NCBI GenBank assembly: GCA_963703075.1
Contig: OY969786.1
Span: forward strand, 1,178,001 to 1,242,000
Direction: 5' to 3'
Source: Korobacter sp963703075
GTDB lineage: Bacteria; Acidobacteriota; Terriglobia; Terriglobales; Acidobacteriaceae
DNA: 64,000 nucleotides
Shown: positions 17,312 to 26,250 of the stretch, piece after piece
How the letters are laid out: each line of letters opens with the position of its first letter
Position numbering within the stretch: position 1 is the first letter of the stretch
Translations under genes and position numbers: made by a program
Notes under the pieces: generated by a model
What the model was told of the DNA's origin: nothing
The model's input: the letters and a program-made list of their open reading frames with translations, nothing else
Databases searched by the model: none

Positions 17312-17500
17312 TTGCAAAATGAACGCATGGGAAGCACATCCCCAGATGCATTGTAGCCGGAACAGGTGAAATTGCCAGCATTACAGTGAAATTGCCGGCA
17401 TTACAAAGGTCACGCAGGGAGTTTACATTTCCTCACACATCCGCGAACCCTGTGGGGTCATCCACATATCGTTTGTTGCTCTATGGAAGAGGACGGATTC

Positions 17501-18994
17501 ATGAAATCTGACAAACACTTCGCCTTGGTTCTGATCCTGGCAGCGACTGCTGCGTGGGCACAGGATGTGAATTCCGGCCCCACGGTTGATATGCGACCGC
17601 AGGCTCCGCCTCCAGTGCATTTCAAGCAGGCACAGTCAACCGAGAAAGTGCCGGCGAATAAAACCGATCTCATCCGTGGTTTGAGCGCCGATGTACAGAG
17701 CCTGTCGCAGGTGGTAGGGCGCTGCGTGGTGCAGATTTCGGCGAAGGGGTACACCCTTGACTCCCAAACGGAACACGGGCAGGCGAGCCTTCTGCAACCC
17801 GAAAGGAGTACGGGCTCGGGAGTCATTCTCTCGGCGGATGGGCTGATCATGACCAACGCCCACGTGGTGACCGGCGCGACGAAACTGCGGGTGCGGCTGG
17901 TGGGCCTCGAGCAAGAGCAGGGCTTTTCGATAGCCGAGCATCAACAGCATCGCGGGCCGCTGGATGGAACGCTCATCGGGCTGGACCGGCAGACCGACCT
18001 GGCATTGATCAAGATCGATGCGCACGATCTGCCATTTCTCACCTTGGCCGATTCTGCCGAGGTGAAGCAAGGGCAGGTGGTGTTGGCATTCGGCAGTCCC
18101 TTCGGCCTGGAAAATTCGGTCAGCATGGGAATCGTGAGCTCGCCCGCGCGACAAATCGATCCCGACAATCCAATGATCTACGTGCAGACGGACGCAGCGG
18201 TGAACCCGGGCAACAGCGGCGGTCCGCTGGTGGACATTGAAGGGCATGTCATCGGACTGAACACGTTCATCCTTTCGCAATCGGGCGGCAGCGAGGGGCT
18301 GAGCTTTGCGATCCCCAGCAACATCATCCGATCGGTTTTCACCCAACTGCGGAAAGACGGCCACGTCCATCGTGGACAGATCGGGATCCGGGTGCGTTCC
18401 ATCACGCCTCCCCTGGCACAAGGATTGGGATTGAAAGACGACCAGGGTGTGCTGGTGGAAGATGTAATGCCGACCGGTCCGGCGGACCAGGCGGGCATGC
18501 AGATCGGCGACGTGATCGTGGCGTTCGAGAAACACGACATCGTGAACGTGCGTCAATTCGCGGTGAATCTCTATCGATTCAACGTGGGAGACACGGCCAA
18601 CATTACAGTCATCCGGAAAGGTCAGCGCATGGTTCTTCCGATTCATGTGAACGAACAGAAGAACGATCCCGACCGTTTTGCCGACATGATTACGCCGGGG
18701 AACATCGTGCCGCAGCTGGGAATTTATGGATTGACTGTGGATAAAAATGTAGCCGACATGCTGCCGGACTTACGCATGAGCTCGGGCGTGGTGGTGGCGG
18801 CGTCTGGCGCTACGGCTGACTATTTCGGCGATCGCCCCAAGGTGGGGGATGTGATTCACGCGGTGAATGGGAATGCGGTGACTTCGATGGACGATTTGAA
18901 GCAGCGGTTGTCGACGCTGGCTGCAGCGGATCCCCTGGTGCTGCAGGTAGAGCGGGAGAGCGTACTCGCTTACCTGGTGCTCGAGAAGGAGTAG
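17501..18994 (+). CDS. HtrA/Deg-family periplasmic serine protease with two PDZ domains
   Basis: 497 residues with signal peptide (cleavage near WAQD). The trypsin-like domain has the triad His121 (TNAHVV), Asp166 (DRQTDLALI) and Ser239 (NPGNSGGPL). PDZ1 (about 300-390, GVLVEDVMPTGPADQAGMQIGD) and PDZ2 (about 410-495, VVVAASGATADYFGDRPKVGD) follow. It would degrade or refold damaged envelope proteins. ATG 17501 has GAGGA upstream, and ATG 17483 lacks a site and would spoil the signal. Its last eight codons and the sequence after the stop are copied in the tandem repeat downstream. No regulatory element is obvious. Confidence 0.9.
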   Translation: MKSDKHFALVLILAATAAWAQDVNSGPTVDMRPQAPPPVHFKQAQSTEKVPANKTDLIRGLSADVQSLSQVVGRCVVQISAKGYTLDSQTEHGQASLLQPERSTGSGVILSADGLIMTNAHVVTGATKLRVRLVGLEQEQGFSIAEHQQHRGPLDGTLIGLDRQTDLALIKIDAHDLPFLTLADSAEVKQGQVVLAFGSPFGLENSVSMGIVSSPARQIDPDNPMIYVQTDAAVNPGNSGGPLVDIEGHVIGLNTFILSQSGGSEGLSFAIPSNIIRSVFTQLRKDGHVHRGQIGIRVRSITPPLAQGLGLKDDQGVLVEDVMPTGPADQAGMQIGDVIVAFEKHDIVNVRQFAVNLYRFNVGDTANITVIRKGQRMVLPIHVNEQKNDPDRFADMITPGNIVPQLGIYGLTVDKNVADMLPDLRMSSGVVVAASGATADYFGDRPKVGDVIHAVNGNAVTSMDDLKQRLSTLAAADPLVLQVERESVLAYLVLEKE

Positions 18995-19300
18995 CTGCTT
19001 CGGCGGGTTACAACTCTTAAAAAACCCCACCCTTCGCGGTGCTCAGGATGGGGCACCCGAATTTACCTGGTACTGGAGAAGGAGTAGCTGCATCGGCGGG
19101 TCTGGGGTTGGGTCGGGGAGTGTCTCCACAACTCTTAAAAAACCCCACCCTTCGCGGTGCTCAGGATGGGGCACCCGAATTTACCTAGTACTGGAGAAGG
19201 AATAGCTGCTTCGGCGGGTTTGGGGTTGGTGTGAGGAGTGTCTCTACGACTCTTAAAAAACCCCACCCTTCGCGGTGCTCAGGATGGGGCACCCTCAAGC
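18971..19300. repeat. 118-bp tandem repeat that includes the 3' end of the protease gene
   Basis: The words TACCTGGTGCTCGAGAAGG and TAGCTGCTTCGGCGGG start unit 1 at 18971, inside the HtrA coding end, and recur at 19064 and 19182. Each unit then has CTCTTAAAAAACCCCACCC and GCTCAGGATGGGGCACCC, at 19014, 19132 and 19250, an exact 118-base period. Unit 1 is 93 bases and lacks the G-rich spacer. The CCCCACCCT/AGGATGGGG arms with the adjacent A-run would act as a minus-strand terminator-like hairpin. No gene lies in 18995-19391. Confidence 0.85.
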
Positions 19301-19391
19301 CAGTACCGGAGTACCACCCTGTTTTGGTTGCGGGCATCTTAACTGGTATCCCGAGAATTCAATCTCAGCAATCCATTCCTTAGGAGAATGT

Positions 19392-19961
19392 ATGGCAGAC
19401 AATAAGTTGCAAGGTTTGCGGGTAGCCATTCTGGCCACCGATTTATTCGAAGAAGCAGAATTGATTGAGCCCCGCAAGGCGCTCGACGCAGCCGGTGCGA
19501 AGACGGAAGTCATTTCGCCCAAGAGCGGCGAGATCCAGGCAGTACGGCACGACGAGAAGACCCAGAAGGTAAAAGTGGATCGCACGCTGGACAGCGTAAA
19601 GGTCGACGATTTCGACGCCTTCCTGATCCCTGGCGGGGCAATGAACTCGGATGCATTGCGCATGGAGCGCAAGGCGCAGGAGCTCATCCGTCACGCGAAC
19701 GAGGCGAACAAACCGATTGCGGTGATATGCCATGGTCCGTGGCTGCTGGTTTCGGCAGGGCTGCTGCCAGGCCGTAAAATTACCAGCTACTTCACCATTC
19801 AGGACGATGTGAAAAACGCGGGGGCGAGCTGGACGGACGAGGAAGTGGTGCGCGATAAGAATTTTGTCAGCAGCCGCAAGCCCGACGACATTCCGGCATT
19901 CAATCGCGAGATGCTCAGCTTGTTTACCGAGAGCCGCACGAAGCGAGACAAAGCCGCCTAG
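19392..19961 (+). CDS. PfpI/DJ-1 family protein (type 1 glutamine amidotransferase-like)
   Basis: 189 residues of the DJ-1/PfpI fold. The nucleophile elbow is AVICHGPWLLVSAG with Cys113-His114, and the conserved acid is in TDLFEEAEL (Glu21 region). Members act as deglycases, chaperones or intracellular proteases, and the exact activity cannot be told. ATG 19392 has AGGAG six bases upstream. Earlier in-frame codons fall in repeat DNA. Length and motifs are normal for the YhbO/PfpI group, which often belongs to stress responses. It ends 34 bases before the RimI-like gene. Confidence 0.9.
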   Translation: MADNKLQGLRVAILATDLFEEAELIEPRKALDAAGAKTEVISPKSGEIQAVRHDEKTQKVKVDRTLDSVKVDDFDAFLIPGGAMNSDALRMERKAQELIRHANEANKPIAVICHGPWLLVSAGLLPGRKITSYFTIQDDVKNAGASWTDEEVVRDKNFVSSRKPDDIPAFNREMLSLFTESRTKRDKAA

Positions 19962-19995
19962 AATCGATATGAACCGATGAGAGTCGTGAGGCCCC

Positions 19996-20547
19996 ATGCT
20001 TGGGGCCTTGCGTTTTGTGCTTGCGCCTATGCTTCTCAGACCCGAAATTGAAGGTGTGCAATTTCGCGTTCGTTCATTCCGTCCCAAAGACTTTGAGACC
20101 CTCTGGCGTCTTGACCAGCTCTGTTTTGAGGTAGGAATTTCCTACAGCGAGACCGAACTGCGACATTACATGGAACTTAAGACGGCGTTCACGTTGATCG
20201 CGGAAACCGAGGCGCGGAGCGTCGCGGGCTTCATCATTGGGCATCGGCGGCGCGGGGGCTTCGGGCACGTCCTGACGATCGATGTCGATCCGCAATTTCG
20301 CCAGCAGGGCGTCGGGTCGCTACTGCTGGGGGAGGCGCAGGATCGCCTGGCGCGCGAGGGATGCGACATCATGTTCCTCGAAACAGCGGTCAACAATCTG
20401 GCGGCTATTGCGTTCTATAAGAGGCATGGGTATGCGGTGGTGCGAACGCTGCCCCGCTACTATCACGCCACCGGCGTCGATGCATTCCTGATGTCAAAGC
20501 GCTTGGACGCCGCGTCCTCGAAGGCAAAAGAAAACCCACGGCCGTAG
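19996..20547 (+). CDS. RimI-like GNAT N-acetyltransferase
   Basis: 183 residues. The domain begins at VQFRVRSFRPKDFETLWRLD. It contains the acetyl-CoA loop RQQGVGSLLLGEAQ and ETAVNNLAAIAFYKRHGYAV, as in RimI, which acetylates the N-terminus of ribosomal protein S18. ATG 19996 has GAGG upstream but sits inside a GGCCCC/GGGGCC hairpin that may be the end of the previous transcript. ATG 20029 (MLLRPEIEG) is an equally possible start that leaves the domain intact. Its last codons overlap the terminator of the convergent secreted-protein gene. Confidence 0.85.
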   Translation: MLGALRFVLAPMLLRPEIEGVQFRVRSFRPKDFETLWRLDQLCFEVGISYSETELRHYMELKTAFTLIAETEARSVAGFIIGHRRRGGFGHVLTIDVDPQFRQQGVGSLLLGEAQDRLAREGCDIMFLETAVNNLAAIAFYKRHGYAVVRTLPRYYHATGVDAFLMSKRLDAASSKAKENPRP

Positions 20548-20555
20548 CCGTGGGG
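20527..20555 (-). terminator. intrinsic terminator of the DUF5818-like gene
   Basis: CCCACGGC and GCCGTGGG arms, with TTTTCTTTT following on the minus strand. It serves the gene ending at 20573 and overlaps the 3' end of the RimI-like coding sequence. Confidence 0.8.
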
Positions 20556-20572
20556 CAGAACTCTTATTTGAT

Positions 20573-20977
20573 TTACTGGCCGGACGTGCAGCTGCTGGCC
20601 ACGTGCTTGAAGGACGTTACCCGCAGGCTGGCTTGCCCGCTGATAGCCGAGGCATTACCCATGCTGGTCTGGCTGGCGGAGGAATTGACGCCGGAGGGCG
20701 CGTTGGAAGCGATGCCCGTCACCTGCACCTCGTGGCCAACGTGATTGCCGAGCTTGGAAGTGTTTCCAGTGAGGTTGTAGGTGGCGCCAGTGGATTTGTC
20801 TTTGATCAGATAGCTGCCGTTGGACCCGCTGAGACAGCCATCGACGGTTGTGCTGTTGGCGCTGGCGGATTGTTGGGTGCTGTCCGATTGTCCGTAGGGA
20901 TTGCTGCCCGCGGATTGACCGAAGGCCAAGAGCCCGGAGCAGACGACGGTTGCGAGTACCACGAGAATCTTCTTCAT
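20573..20977 (-). CDS. small secreted DUF5818-like protein
   Basis: 134 residues. ATG 20977 follows AAGGAG and opens a signal peptide (MKKILVVLATVVCSGLLAFG). A low-complexity Ser/Gln/Asn linker (about 21-42) leads to a beta-domain of about 60 residues with DGCLSGSNGSYLIKDKSTG and LGNHVGHEVQVTG. That pattern recurs in many short acidobacterial secreted proteins of unknown role and resembles an OB-like barrel. The C-terminus is Ser-rich with one more Cys. No enzymatic residues are evident. Confidence 0.75.
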   Translation of the reverse strand: MKKILVVLATVVCSGLLAFGQSAGSNPYGQSDSTQQSASANSTTVDGCLSGSNGSYLIKDKSTGATYNLTGNTSKLGNHVGHEVQVTGIASNAPSGVNSSASQTSMGNASAISGQASLRVTSFKHVASSCTSGQ

Positions 20978-21212
20978 CCTGCGACTCCTTGAAATCGGTC
21001 GATTCGATGCTTGTCCTATCAAGACACGCCGGCGGAGGAGTGGGTTGTCAGGTATAGGGCGAAAAGGCAGCCATTGAGCGTGGGGAGGGGCGCTGGCGGG
21101 CGCGGAACAAGGGGGCGCCGTGCTATAATTTCACTTTGTTTCCTGCTGCCGGGCCTTGTTGTGCCTTCCGCCTGCACCGGGATGAAATCATTCATAACGC
21201 AGAGGTTCTTCC

Positions 21213-21959
21213 ATGTCCGGCCACTCAAAATGGGCGACAATCAAGCACAAGAAGGGCGCCCTTGATGCGAAGCGCGGCAAGATTTTCACCCGCCTCATCA
21301 AGGAAATCACCATGGCCGCCAAGCAGGGCGGGGATGCCGAAAAAAATCCTCGGCTGCGCAGCGCCGTGGCCGCCGCCAAGGCCGAGAACATGCCGGCCGA
21401 CAACATCAAGCGCGCGATTCAGCGCGGCACCGGCGAAATTGAAGGCGTCAATTACGAAGAGATCACCTTTGAAGGTTACGGTCCGGGCGGAGTCGCGATC
21501 CTCGTGGAAGTGACAACCGATAACCGGAACCGCACGGTGAGCGAAATCCGTCATGCGTTCGGTAAGAACGGCGGGAACATGGGCGAAGCCGGTTCGGTGG
21601 CGTGGATGTTCTCGAAGAAGGGCGACATCGTCATCCCGAAAGCGGCGGCCAAGGAAGACGACCTGATGAATCTCGTGCTGGAAAACGGTGCCGAGGATCT
21701 GAAGGATGATGGCGACAACTGGGAAATCCTGTGCGAGCCGAGCGTCTATGAAGCGGTGCTGGAAGCGGTGAAGAAAGCGGGCATCAAGCCGGAAGTTGCG
21801 GAGATTGGGATGATTCCGCAGAACTACATCAAGCTTGAGGGGAACCAGGTCAACACCATGGTTCGGCTGCTGGAAGCCCTGGAAGACGGTGACGACGTGC
21901 AGCACGTGTACTCGAACGTGGACTTCGACCAGGCGCAGCTCGAAGCGGTGGCTGGATAG
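21213..21959 (+). CDS. YebC/PmpR family protein (TACO1-like)
   Basis: 248 residues, full family length. The start MSGHSKWATIKHKKGALDAKRGKIF is diagnostic in its first 20 residues, followed by EITFEGYGPGGVAILVE and NGGNMGEAGSVAWMF. Family members were annotated as DNA-binding regulators, and newer work links them to translation of difficult proline-rich stretches. ATG 21213 has AGAGG upstream. A TATAAT box lies at 21124-21129, giving a leader of about 80 bases, though its -35 is poor. In many genomes the gene precedes ruvC, but here it stands alone and is followed by a terminator. Confidence 0.95.
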   Translation: MSGHSKWATIKHKKGALDAKRGKIFTRLIKEITMAAKQGGDAEKNPRLRSAVAAAKAENMPADNIKRAIQRGTGEIEGVNYEEITFEGYGPGGVAILVEVTTDNRNRTVSEIRHAFGKNGGNMGEAGSVAWMFSKKGDIVIPKAAAKEDDLMNLVLENGAEDLKDDGDNWEILCEPSVYEAVLEAVKKAGIKPEVAEIGMIPQNYIKLEGNQVNTMVRLLEALEDGDDVQHVYSNVDFDQAQLEAVAG

Positions 21960-21979
21960 CCTCTTAAAGTGTTACTTGA

Positions 21980-22007
21980 AGGCCGTCTGCGGGCGGCTTT
22001 TGCTTTT
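21980..22007 (+). terminator. intrinsic terminator after the YebC gene
   Basis: GCCGTC pairs with GGCGGC around a TGCG loop and runs into TTTTGCTTTT, 20 bases after the stop at 21959. It also lies next to the end of the convergent GNAT gene. Confidence 0.7.
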
Positions 22008-22012
22008 GCCTC

Positions 22013-22525
22013 TCAGACGCCTGCGACGGAGCTCCTTCTCTCCAGCAGTACCGTGTCGCGCCAAACCCCGCCGAGGCAGCCGATCTTCACTCGTTTGCCC
22101 ACCACGCGAAAGCCGCAGCGTTCGTGCAAATTGAGACTGGCGGCATTTTCGGCGAAAATGCCCGCTTGCAGGGTCCAGAAGCCGGCACGCTCCGATTCTT
22201 CAACCAATACTTTAAGCAGCCCCAAGCCGACGCCGCGGCCGCGAGCCGTCTCGGCGATGTAGACGCTGATTTCCGCAACCCCGGCATAGACGGCACGAGC
22301 GGAGACACGGGAGAGCGCCGCCCAGCCGAGGATTTGTTCAGCGGAGCGAGCGACTAATCGGCAACTCTCGATATGGTCGGCGTTCCATTTCTCCCACTCC
22401 GGCGTCTCGGTGGCAAAGGTTGCGTTCCCGGTGGCGATGCCTGCGGCGTAGATCGCGCGAACGGCGGCCCAGTCGGAGGGGCGCATGGGTTCAATCTGGA
22501 CGGGCGCCAGGTGCAAGGGTTCCAT
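22013..22525 (-). CDS. MnaT/phosphinothricin-type N-acetyltransferase
   Basis: 170 residues. IEPMRPSDWAAVRAIYAAGIATGNATFAT at the start (DW and IYAAGI are typical), VAEISVYIAETARGRGVGLGLL as the acetyl-CoA loop, and GCLGGVWRDTVLLERRS at the end place it in the YncA/PAT group. That group acetylates phosphinothricin, methionine sulfoximine or related amino acids. The natural role is usually detoxification of amino acid analogues. ATG 22525 begins just before the domain, and longer starts overlap the divergent bicupin promoter region. Substrate is inferred from family only. Confidence 0.87.
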   Translation of the reverse strand: MEPLHLAPVQIEPMRPSDWAAVRAIYAAGIATGNATFATETPEWEKWNADHIESCRLVARSAEQILGWAALSRVSARAVYAGVAEISVYIAETARGRGVGLGLLKVLVEESERAGFWTLQAGIFAENAASLNLHERCGFRVVGKRVKIGCLGGVWRDTVLLERRSSVAGV

Positions 22526-22634
22526 GGGCGTGATTATAGGAGCTGCTCTCGATTCCGTGTCGCTGGAGGAAACGCCGAGGGCATGCAAGTCATCCTTTGA
22601 TTGTGTCGCAATATCGTTTGAAGGGGTGACTTGC

Positions 22635-23951
22635 ATGGATGACGAGGCGGGCAAATTCTCGCGGCGCAACTTCGTGAAGCTCAGCACGGCAGCGCTCGCG
22701 GCTGGGGCCAGCATGAATGCAGCGGGACAACAGAATGCAGGCGGTGTACCGAATGGGGGAAGCCCGAGCCAGGACGTTGAGAGTGCGCACGGTGAGCCAG
22801 GGGCTCACAAGGTACCGAGATCCAAAGAGCACAATTTGCCGAACGAGACGATGCCGGGCGAAAACAACCAGGCGCTGGAGGGGCAGAATCCCGACTCCAC
22901 TTTTCCTCCCGAGACTGATAATGGAGCTGTCAATCCCTTTAAGTATTCGTTTGCACTCTCGCACAAACGCATCGAGAACGGTGGCTGGACGCGCCAGGTG
23001 ACGGTGCGCGATCTGCCAATCTCGAAAGACATTGCGGGCGTGGAAATGCGGCTGGTGACAGGCGGCGTGCGTGAGCTGCATTGGCACGTCTCGGCGGAGT
23101 GGTCGATCATGACCTACGGCAACGCGCGGATCACGGCGGTGAACCAGAAGGGCGAGGGATTCGTTTCCGATGTGAAGGAAGGGGACCTGTGGCTTTTTCC
23201 GCCGGGAGTTCCACATTCCATCCAGGGGCTCGGCCCGGACGGCTGCCGCTTTTTGCTGGTGTTCGACGATGGCAACTTCAACGAGTTTGAGACCTTCCTG
23301 CTGACCGACTGGTTGACGCACGTCCCGAAGAGCGTGCTGGCGAAGAATTTCAATGTGAGTGAGAGCGTCTTCGACAAGGTGCCGAAGAAAGAGCTTTTCA
23401 TGTTCCCTACAGTGCTGCCGGATCCGCTGGAACAGGAGCGCCAGTACGTGGCGCAGGGAACGGGCGGCTTGGGCGACAGCTTTGCGTTTCGTCCCAGCCA
23501 GATGAAGCCGAATGCGCTCAGGACCGGGGGCGAAGTGAAGATCATCGACTCGGGGATTTTTCCGGTGACGGAAATCACGGCGGCAATTGTGACCCTGAAG
23601 CCGGGTGGGCTGCGCGAGCTGCATTGGCATCCCAACGCCGACGAGTGGCAGTACTACATCAAGGGACAGGCGCGGATGGGAGTTTTCGTGGCCGGCTCGC
23701 GGGCACGGACCATGGACTTCCAGGCCGGGGACGTGGGGTATGTGCAGCAATCGGTGCCGCACTACATCGAGAACACCGGCACGGAAGACGTGCAGTTCCT
23801 GGAGATGTTCAAAGCGAAACATTACGAGGACATCTCGCTGGCGGAGTGGCTGGCACATACGCCGCCTAAACTGGTGAACGGACACATTTCCACCGGCATG
23901 CAAATGCTGCAAGCGATCGAGAAAAAGGAAGCGGTCATCCGTCCGCTGTAA
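22635..23951 (+). CDS. Tat-exported bicupin oxalate decarboxylase
   Basis: 438 residues that should convert oxalate to formate and CO2 with Mn. A twin-arginine signal (KFSRRNFVKLS) comes first, then a Pro/Gly-rich linker to about 95. Cupin 1 has metal ligands His149, His151, Glu155 and His194. Cupin 2 has His330, His332, Glu337 and His376. The flexible lid that holds the proton donor in the Bacillus OxdC (SENST) is NEFET here (216-220), keeping the Glu, which favours decarboxylase over oxidase activity. ATG 22635 has AAGGGG upstream. A terminator follows and no formyl-CoA genes are nearby. Confidence 0.9.
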   Translation: MDDEAGKFSRRNFVKLSTAALAAGASMNAAGQQNAGGVPNGGSPSQDVESAHGEPGAHKVPRSKEHNLPNETMPGENNQALEGQNPDSTFPPETDNGAVNPFKYSFALSHKRIENGGWTRQVTVRDLPISKDIAGVEMRLVTGGVRELHWHVSAEWSIMTYGNARITAVNQKGEGFVSDVKEGDLWLFPPGVPHSIQGLGPDGCRFLLVFDDGNFNEFETFLLTDWLTHVPKSVLAKNFNVSESVFDKVPKKELFMFPTVLPDPLEQERQYVAQGTGGLGDSFAFRPSQMKPNALRTGGEVKIIDSGIFPVTEITAAIVTLKPGGLRELHWHPNADEWQYYIKGQARMGVFVAGSRARTMDFQAGDVGYVQQSVPHYIENTGTEDVQFLEMFKAKHYEDISLAEWLAHTPPKLVNGHISTGMQMLQAIEKKEAVIRPL

Positions 23952-23957
23952 GAGAAG

Positions 23958-23990
23958 GCGGGTGCACAGCGAAAGTGCACCCGCTTACAT
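23958..23990 (+). terminator. hairpin after the oxalate decarboxylase gene
   Basis: GCGGGTGCAC and GTGCACCCGC form a perfect 10-bp stem seven bases after the stop. The following tract TTACATT is only moderately T-rich, so termination strength is uncertain. Confidence 0.65.
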
Positions 23991-24052
23991 TCCCGACAAT
24001 TCCCACCTGCACTAGAAACCTCTTTGCAAACCTGCTAGTTTCAGGGGTTCGC

Positions 24053-24697
24053 ATGAAAGCCAAATGGATTCTCGGCCTGCTTCTTTTAACCTCTTGGATA
24101 GCCAGGGCGCAAACCGATTCGGTGCTGGTGCATGCGCCAAGTGAAGGCTTGCGCCGCGAGAGCTGGAACTTCGGGGCCTGGGTTGATTATGGTAACGGTG
24201 TCGGCACGCGCTCAGACGTTCACACCGGCGGGGCTGGATTCCGCATTGGCCGGGTGATGAGCGGGGAGCACGGGGCAGGTTGGCGACGGGGGACGTTTGA
24301 ACTCGACGCCGACTTTACGCCGGTGGAGATCTATCATTTTCCGGCGACGATCGCCTCGGGATACGGCGTGCCGGTAGGAGCGCAGAATTACTACACCGGC
24401 GGACTCACTCCCCTGATCATGAAATGGAACTTCACCCGCGGAACGCACTGGGTGCCATTCGTGGCTGCAGAAGGGGGACTGGTCTTCTCGACCAAGGACC
24501 TGCCTCCGGGTGACACCGCGCCGGTGAACTTCACCTCGGGTGCGGCTTTTGGTTTCCACCATTTCCAGCAGGGAAAGAACGCCTGGAGCTTCCAGGGAAA
24601 GGTTTATCACCTGTCGAACGCCAGCATTGGCCCGCACAACCCCGGCGTGAATGCTGCGGTAGAGTTCAGGATCGGGTATACGTGGTTCAAGTGGTAG
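24053..24697 (+). CDS. PagL-like outer membrane acyloxyacyl hydrolase (lipid A 3-O-deacylase)
   Basis: 214 residues with signal peptide (MKAKWILGLLLLTSWIARAQ) and an eight-strand beta-barrel pattern ending in aromatic residues (GYTWFKW). The catalytic His-x-Ser appears as YHLSNAS (His186, Ser188), followed by GPHNPGVNAAVEF with Glu204 as the likely third residue, matching PagL. PagL removes the 3-O acyl chain of lipid A in the outer leaflet. Sequence elsewhere is weakly conserved, as usual in the family. ATG 24053 has AGGGG upstream. It is monocistronic. Confidence 0.78.
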   Translation: MKAKWILGLLLLTSWIARAQTDSVLVHAPSEGLRRESWNFGAWVDYGNGVGTRSDVHTGGAGFRIGRVMSGEHGAGWRRGTFELDADFTPVEIYHFPATIASGYGVPVGAQNYYTGGLTPLIMKWNFTRGTHWVPFVAAEGGLVFSTKDLPPGDTAPVNFTSGAAFGFHHFQQGKNAWSFQGKVYHLSNASIGPHNPGVNAAVEFRIGYTWFKW

Positions 24698-24772
24698 CCT
24701 TTTTGCGGTGTTCGCAAACGCAGATGCGGCCACGCTCAGCATGACAAGTCCTGAAGAGTAGACAAATACTTT

Positions 24773-26245
24773 ATGCCCTCAACCCTCGTTGAATGTGTTC
24801 CGAACTTTTCTGAAGGCCGCAATCCGGCGGTGGTCGATGAAATTATTGCTGCCATGAAGATGGATGGCGTTTACCTGCTCGACCGCGAGATGGACGCCGA
24901 TCATAATCGTTGCGTCATTACGCTGGTCGGGGATCGCACGAATATCGCGGAGGCAGCGATTCGCGGGGTAGGCAAGGCCGCTGAACTGATCGATCTTTGC
25001 AAACATATCGGGGCGCACCCACGCATGGGCGCCAGCGATGTGATCCCGTTTATTCCGATCGATGGCGTGTCCCTGGAAGACTGCGTTGCGATTGCGCGTT
25101 ATGTAGGAGAAGAAATCTGGAAGCGCTACAAGATCCCGGTCTATCTGTACGAGGCGGCCGCGCAGCGTCCGGAGCGGACCAATCTCGAAAACATTCGGCG
25201 AGGACAATTCGAAGGCATCCGCGATGCGATCGCCACGGATGATGCGCGCATCCCCGATTTCGGCGCGCGCGCGGTGCATCCGACGGCGGGAGCTACGGTG
25301 GTGGGCGCGCGCAAGTTCCTGGTTGCGTACAACGTTTATCTCAACACGCCCGATGTGGAGATCGCGAAGAAGATTGGCAAGGCGGTGCGCTTCTCCAATG
25401 GTGGATTGCGGTTCGTGAAGGGGATGGGCATCGGGGTGCGCGGGTTGGCACAAGTCTCGATGAACCTGACCGACACCGACCAGACGCCCATCGCGCGGGT
25501 TTTTGAGTTCGTAAAGCGTGAGGCGGCGCGTTATGGGGTGATGCCCCTGTCGAGCGAAATTGTTGGGCTGGTCCCGAAGAAGGCGCTGGAAGATGCGGCG
25601 GAGTGGTTCCTGCAGGTGGAAAACTTCAACGCGTCGATGGTGCTGGAGAACCGGCTGGTCGATGTGATGTCCGGCAAGTCTGCGGTGGGCGGACTGCGCG
25701 CGGGTTTTGAACCGTTCGTCGAGCAACTGGCGGCGCCGGTGGCGGCTCCGGGGGGCGGTGCTGCGGCAGCGGCGGCAGGAGCGATGGCGGCGGGGCTAGG
25801 ATCGATGGTCGCGGGGATGTCGCGAGGCAAGAAAGCGTACGTGCAATACGAAACGCAGCTCAGCGAGGCGATTGCTCAGCTGGCAAATTTGCGCGAGGAG
25901 TTTAAGGCAGCCGCCGATGCTGACACCGCCGCGTATGAAGAGGTTTTGAAGGCGTTCCGCAAAGTGAAAGCCGATCCTTCCGCGCAGGGCGAAGTGACGG
26001 TGGCGTTGAAGCAGGCGACGAATGTTCCGCTGGGCGTCGCGCAAAACGCGCATATGACGGTCGCGCTATTGGAATCGTTGCGGGCGATCACCAATCCGAA
26101 AATGGCGTCGGATTTGACGACGGGTATTGCGCTCGCCCGCGCGGCGCGCGAGGGAGGGCTGGCGAATGTTGAGATCAACTTGGCGGACCTCGACGATCCG
26201 CAGTTCGTGAGCTGGGTCGGAGAAAAAGTCGCATCGCTGCGGTGA
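24773..26245 (+). CDS. ftcD: bifunctional glutamate formimidoyltransferase / formimidotetrahydrofolate cyclodeaminase
   Basis: 490 residues. The transferase domain (about 1-300) has LVECVPNFSEGRN, the signature start, then DADHNRCVIT and IGAHPRMGASDVIPFIP. The cyclodeaminase domain (about 310-490) has APGGGAAAAAAGAMAAGLGSM and ATNVPLGVAQNA. It would transfer the formimino group from histidine breakdown to tetrahydrofolate, then deaminate to methenyl-THF. The mammalian enzyme has the same two-domain fusion. No hut genes lie in the window. The gene ends 5 bases from the convergent membrane-protein gene. Confidence 0.92.
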   Translation: MPSTLVECVPNFSEGRNPAVVDEIIAAMKMDGVYLLDREMDADHNRCVITLVGDRTNIAEAAIRGVGKAAELIDLCKHIGAHPRMGASDVIPFIPIDGVSLEDCVAIARYVGEEIWKRYKIPVYLYEAAAQRPERTNLENIRRGQFEGIRDAIATDDARIPDFGARAVHPTAGATVVGARKFLVAYNVYLNTPDVEIAKKIGKAVRFSNGGLRFVKGMGIGVRGLAQVSMNLTDTDQTPIARVFEFVKREAARYGVMPLSSEIVGLVPKKALEDAAEWFLQVENFNASMVLENRLVDVMSGKSAVGGLRAGFEPFVEQLAAPVAAPGGGAAAAAAGAMAAGLGSMVAGMSRGKKAYVQYETQLSEAIAQLANLREEFKAAADADTAAYEEVLKAFRKVKADPSAQGEVTVALKQATNVPLGVAQNAHMTVALLESLRAITNPKMASDLTTGIALARAAREGGLANVEINLADLDDPQFVSWVGEKVASLR

Positions 26246-26250
26246 CGACT

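Noticed and set aside
18971..19300. CRISPR-like array
   Set aside because: The 118-base period is too long and the units differ throughout with no repeat/spacer division and no cas genes.
22590..23912. 440-codon open frame opposite the oxalate decarboxylase gene
   Set aside because: His/Arg/Leu-rich translation typical of an antisense shadow, and the plus strand has intact cupin motifs.
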